Assembly (NCBI RefSeq): GCF_900100705.1
Contig: NZ_FNCH01000030.1
Span: 1 to 53,904 of the forward strand
Source: Pedobacter terrae
GTDB taxonomy: Bacteria; Bacteroidota; Bacteroidia; Sphingobacteriales; Sphingobacteriaceae
Reading direction: 5' to 3'
DNA length: 53,904 nucleotides
Shown: piece by piece, positions 51,801 through 53,904 of the stretch
Position numbering within the stretch: position 1 is the first letter of the stretch
Layout: each line of letters starts with the position of its first letter
The notes under the pieces: model-generated
Told to the model about the DNA's origin: nothing
Database searches by the model: none
What the model saw: only the letters and a program-made list of their open reading frames with translations
Made by a program: the position numbers and the translations under genes

Positions 51801-53904
51801 ACAGCGAATGGTGCAGTAACGATGAACATTGCAGCTAACGTGGCACAGGATGCTGCGGGCAATGGCAATACGGCTGCCAGTCAGTTTTCCATTACCTATA
51901 CGCCAGTGGTAACTGCTTCACCAGTTGTTATTGTACCTGCCAATAACGGTTTTGTAATTACACCCACCCCAACCTACGGAGGTACGGCCCCTGCCGGTTC
52001 TACCATTACGGTTTACGTAGATGGAACAGCTTTAAGCAATACCACAACTGCCAACTCAGCCGGCAACTGGGCCATTACCCAGCCAACTGCACTTGCACAG
52101 GGTTCGCACACGGTTTATGCTACTGCGCAGAGCGGTGGAAATTCAGTGAGTCCAAACAGCACCCAAAATAATTTTACAGTTGACTCGCAGCGTCCATCGG
52201 TGGTGATCAGCAGTACGGCCGGTGCATCAGGAGGATCGACGGGTACTTCACCAATTCCGTTTACGGTTACCTTTTCAGAATCCGTAACCGGATTTGTGGC
52301 AGGAGATATTACACCCGGAAATGCCGCAATCACTGGATTTTCGGGCAGTGGAACTACCTATACTTTTAATGCAACACCAACAGCGAATGGTGCGGTAACG
52401 ATGAACATTGCAGCTAACGTGGCACAGGATGCTGCGGGCAATGGCAATACGGCTGCCAGTCAGTTTTCCATTACCTATGTACAAGCCCCTGTAGTTACCG
52501 CCACCGGTGGTTCAACTGCATTTGCAGGTTCGGCTATAGCAATAGATAACGGGTTAACGGTTACCGATGCTGATAACACCACACTAAGTTATGCTACGGT
52601 TGGTATCACTGGAAACTTCATTGCCGGAGAAGATATGTTGATTTACTTGAATAATTCTTCATCGCTATATGGCAATATTACCGGTAGCTATAATGGCGGC
52701 ACAGGTGTACTAACATTAACGTCAAATGGTGCTACGGCAACGGTTGCGCAATGGCAGGCTGCTTTAAGATCAGTTACCTATAATAATACGGCGGGTTCAC
52801 CAAATACCGCAACAAGAACAATAAGTTTTACCGTAAATGATGGTACGGCAAATAGTAATACGGCTACCAAAAATGTAACGGTTATCAACCAGGCCACAGT
52901 AACTTCAATTGTTCGTGCGGCGTCAAATCCAACTAATGCTGCTGCAGTAACCTATACCGTTACTTTTAATAAATCGGTAACAGGTCTGAGCACAACTAAT
53001 TTTTCCATCACCACAAGTGGTACCATAAATGGTATTTCGCCTTCCATATCTGGTTCAGGTACTACTTATACCGTTACCATTAATACGGGCACAGGTTCTG
53101 GAACAATTAGGCTAAACCTTGCTAATTCTACCGGTATCTCGCCTAGCGCAATTACTAACCTGCCCTTTATTGGAGAAACATACACTATAGATAAAATTGC
53201 ACCTTCCGTTACCTCGGTAGCTGTTCCGGCTAATGGTACTTATACCGCTTCACAAAATCTTGATTTCACGGTTAATTTTTCAGAAGCGGTTACGGTTGAT
53301 GCCACAGTTAATACACCTTTTATCGCTGTAACATTAAATACTGGGGGTACTGTACGTGCAAACTATATTTCAGGTAGCGGCACCGATGCACTTGTATATC
53401 GATACACAGTTGCCAGTACAGACAGAGATTTGGACGGCATTGTTATAGGTGCGTTAAATATCAATGGTGCTACCATCAGGGATGCGGTAGGTAATAATGC
53501 AAATACCACGTTAAATAATGTGGGCAGTACTACCGGTGTACTGGTAGATGGGACCCCAAACACTTCTCAAACGATTACATTCAACACCTTGCCTGCAAAA
53601 ACTTATGGTGATGTAGACTTTGATCCGGGAGCTACGAGTAATAACTCGGGCATTCCGATTACCTATACCAGTAGCAATACCAACGTTGCAACTATTGTAA
53701 ATGGTAAGATTCATATCATTGCTGTTGGCTCGTCAATAATTACGGCCAGTCAGGCAGGAGATGCTTCTCATAATGCAGCAACAGATGTGCAGCAGACACT
53801 AACCGTTAATGCAAAAACCATTACGGTAACGGCTGCAGCGAAGAGCAAAACCTATGGAGATGCCGATCCTGCTTTGACCTATACCTTTGCTCCGGCACTG
53901 GTAA
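48888..53904 (+). CDS. Giant secreted LamG/Ig-like/TIG/MBG repeat protein (partial, runs off the right edge)
   Basis: The frame is open from ATG 48888 to the window end (over 1670 codons), 10 bases after the previous stop. Signal peptide MKKILLFITVLF...SYAQ (about 22). Domains: LamG/concanavalin-like (about 25-235), FN3-like unit (about 262-363), a 190-residue Ig-like module, three 85-residue IPT/TIG repeats, two more copies of the Ig-like module, a cadherin-like unit (VTDADNTTLSYA...), further Big-type domains, and MBG-type repeats (KTYGDVDF, KTYGDADPALTY). Such proteins are surface adhesins or matrix components in Bacteroidota, often exported by the type IX system. The C-terminal sorting signal would be beyond the edge. 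Its near-identical DNA repeats suggest recent recombination. Confidence 0.9.
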   Translation, partial: MKKILLFITVLFCLCSFKSYAQVGYKFTRAQESIVTSGDVGSYISNLNKFTVEFWARPSANSNLMFASIFVPGSSGQTELGGFGLYQNTLIVSIGSDFAGFSQSIDLGNRLSTVGWHHFAYVYNGADWLFYVDGVLISSNPDQEALSGATPNYSGSGLTQFTIGGLSDGSTVVGALDYFDGNMDDFRVWNTARTQAQLSSNRTIELTGSETGLVLYYKFNEQSGQVVSNSTALSLNGLRGVTSGTETRDPAINQLGIVTGPPITTTTAATNITGSGVTLNGTVNDNGANTTVSFDYSTNATLSSGVITANATTGGTVNAGSGNTSVSVSLSGLTGSTTYYYRVKGSNSGGSTIGNILSFTTPASTAAPVVIVPANGSFVITPTPTYGGTAPAGSAIKVYVDGTALSNTTTANSAGNWAITQPTALAQGSHTVYATAQISGNSVSANSSTNTFTVDSQRPSVVISSTAGASGGSTGTSPIPFTVTFSESVTGFVAGDITPGNATITGFSGSGTTYTFNATPTANGAVTVNVAANVAQDAAGNGNTAASQFSITYAQAVAAPTVTALSPTSGPTSGGNSVTITGTNFTGATAVTFGATAATGFTVNSATQITATAPAGTGTVDVRITTTGGTSATSASDQFTYVAAPTVTALSPTSGPTGGGTSVTITGTNFSGATAVTFGATAATGFTVNSATQITATAPAGTGTVDVRITTTGGTSATSASDQFTYVAAPTVTALSPTSGPTGGGTSVTITGTNFSGATAVTFGATAATGFTVNSATQITATAPAGTGTVDVRITTTGGISPTSASDQFTYTQAVTASPVVIVPANNGFVITPTPTYGGTAPAGSTITVYVDGTALGNTTTANSAGNWAITQPTALAQGSHTVYATAQSGGNSVSANSPTNTFTVDSQRPSLVISSTAGASGGSTGTSPIPFTVTFSESVTGFVAGDITPGNASISGFSGSGTTYTFNATPTANGAVTMNIAANVAQDAAGNGNTAASQFSITYTPVVTASPVVIVPANNGFVITPTPTYGGTAPAGSTITVYVDGTALSNTTTANSAGNWAITQPTALAQGSHTVYATAQSGGNSVSPNSTQNNFTVDSQRPSVVISSTAGASGGSTGTSPIPFTVTFSESVTGFVAGDITPGNAAITGFSGSGTTYTFNATPTANGAVTMNIAANVAQDAAGNGNTAASQFSITYVQAPVVTATGGSTAFAGSAIAIDNGLTVTDADNTTLSYATVGITGNFIAGEDMLIYLNNSSSLYGNITGSYNGGTGVLTLTSNGATATVAQWQAALRSVTYNNTAGSPNTATRTISFTVNDGTANSNTATKNVTVINQATVTSIVRAASNPTNAAAVTYTVTFNKSVTGLSTTNFSITTSGTINGISPSISGSGTTYTVTINTGTGSGTIRLNLANSTGISPSAITNLPFIGETYTIDKIAPSVTSVAVPANGTYTASQNLDFTVNFSEAVTVDATVNTPFIAVTLNTGGTVRANYISGSGTDALVYRYTVASTDRDLDGIVIGALNINGATIRDAVGNNANTTLNNVGSTTGVLVDGTPNTSQTITFNTLPAKTYGDVDFDPGATSNNSGIPITYTSSNTNVATIVNGKIHIIAVGSSIITASQAGDASHNAATDVQQTLTVNAKTITVTAAAKSKTYGDADPALTYTFAPALV
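49989..50561 (+). repeat. Ig-like module repeat, copy 1 of 3
   Basis: 573 bases coding for the module starting PVVIVPANGSFVITPTPTYG, running through a VTFSESVTGFVAGDITPGNA segment and ending TAASQFSITYA. Nearly identical copies recur at 51342-51920 and 51921-52490. Copy 1 is separated from the others by the three TIG repeats. Confidence 0.85.
50562..51326 (+). repeat. Three tandem 255-bp TIG repeats
   Basis: Units start at 50562, 50817 and 51072, an exact 255-base (85-residue) period keyed on GCACCAACGGTAACGGCTTT. Units 2 and 3 differ by very few bases, unit 1 by slightly more, and the third drifts at its 3' end. Each encodes an IPT/TIG fold (LSPTSGPTGGGTSVTITGTN). The region is visibly richer in G+C than its surroundings. 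The GC-rich opposite strand also gives long shadow ORFs. Confidence 0.9.
51342..52490 (+). repeat. Ig-like module repeat, copies 2 and 3 in tandem
   Basis: Copy 2 at 51342-51920 and copy 3 at 51921-52490 have a 579-base (193-residue) period. Both begin CCAGTTGTTATTGTACCTGC and end within TCAGTTTTCCATTACCTA. They are closer to each other (PANNGFVITPTP) than to copy 1 (PANGSFVITPTP), which implies a duplication after copy 1 separated. Confidence 0.88.

Overview
The window looks like chromosomal DNA of a Bacteroidota bacterium, most likely Sphingobacteriaceae and close to Pedobacter. The grounds are a SusC/SusD pair followed by surface lipoproteins with acidic/lysine residues after the lipid cysteine, TonB-linked outer-membrane proteins, weak Shine-Dalgarno signals with AT-rich leaders, a promoter with the Bacteroidota -33/-7 layout, and a giant repeat-rich secreted protein. 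No rRNA, tRNA or CRISPR array was recognised. The genus is an inference.

Layout. (1) 1-150: the edge of an IS3-type insertion sequence. (2) 211-20408: mostly housekeeping and transport genes: two APC amino-acid permeases, a K+-dependent membrane pyrophosphatase, a YhcC-type radical SAM protein, an ammonium transporter paired with an outer-membrane porin, DUF4468, SRPBCC and YkuK-like proteins, a DEAD-box-type helicase with a DEFD motif, a DUF1456 protein overlapping a TonB-linked receptor-like protein, an SGNH hydrolase, two related small membrane proteins and EttA. (3) 21246-28946: a SusC/SusD uptake operon with two accessory lipoproteins, closed by a strong terminator. It is followed by a lipoprotein with an HExxH motif that is cut by an in-frame TAG. 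(4) 31060-35409: a gene-poor stretch with two CRP-family proteins, both atypical (one fused to a receiver domain lacking its phospho-acceptor Asp, one lacking its recognition helix), plus a membrane protein and noncoding DNA.

(5) 35410-41032: a compact operon-like set. It encodes a 174-residue protein, a 1047-residue beta-rich protein without a signal peptide but with a coiled coil and a hydrophobic helical segment, and an exported clostripain-like (C11) protease whose start codon overlaps the stop of the large gene. (6) 41140-48877: a dense group of modifying enzymes: a PRMT-like methyltransferase, a phytanoyl-CoA-dioxygenase-like oxygenase, an APS kinase, an HExxH protein, a sulfotransferase, an Asp/Asn beta-hydroxylase and a formyltransferase. 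They lie next to a phage-tail-collar protein and a cytoplasmic-looking periplasmic-binding-protein homologue translationally coupled to it. (7) 48888-end: a giant secreted LamG/Ig/TIG/MBG-repeat protein that runs off the right edge.

Regions 5-7 are the best candidates for an undescribed system. The APS kinase can supply PAPS to the sulfotransferase. The two Fe(II)-type oxygenases, the methyltransferase and the formyltransferase would add further groups to an unknown acceptor, which could be the collar protein, the giant adhesin, a peptide or a small molecule. The association rests on gene order and partial operon structure, not on known precedent.
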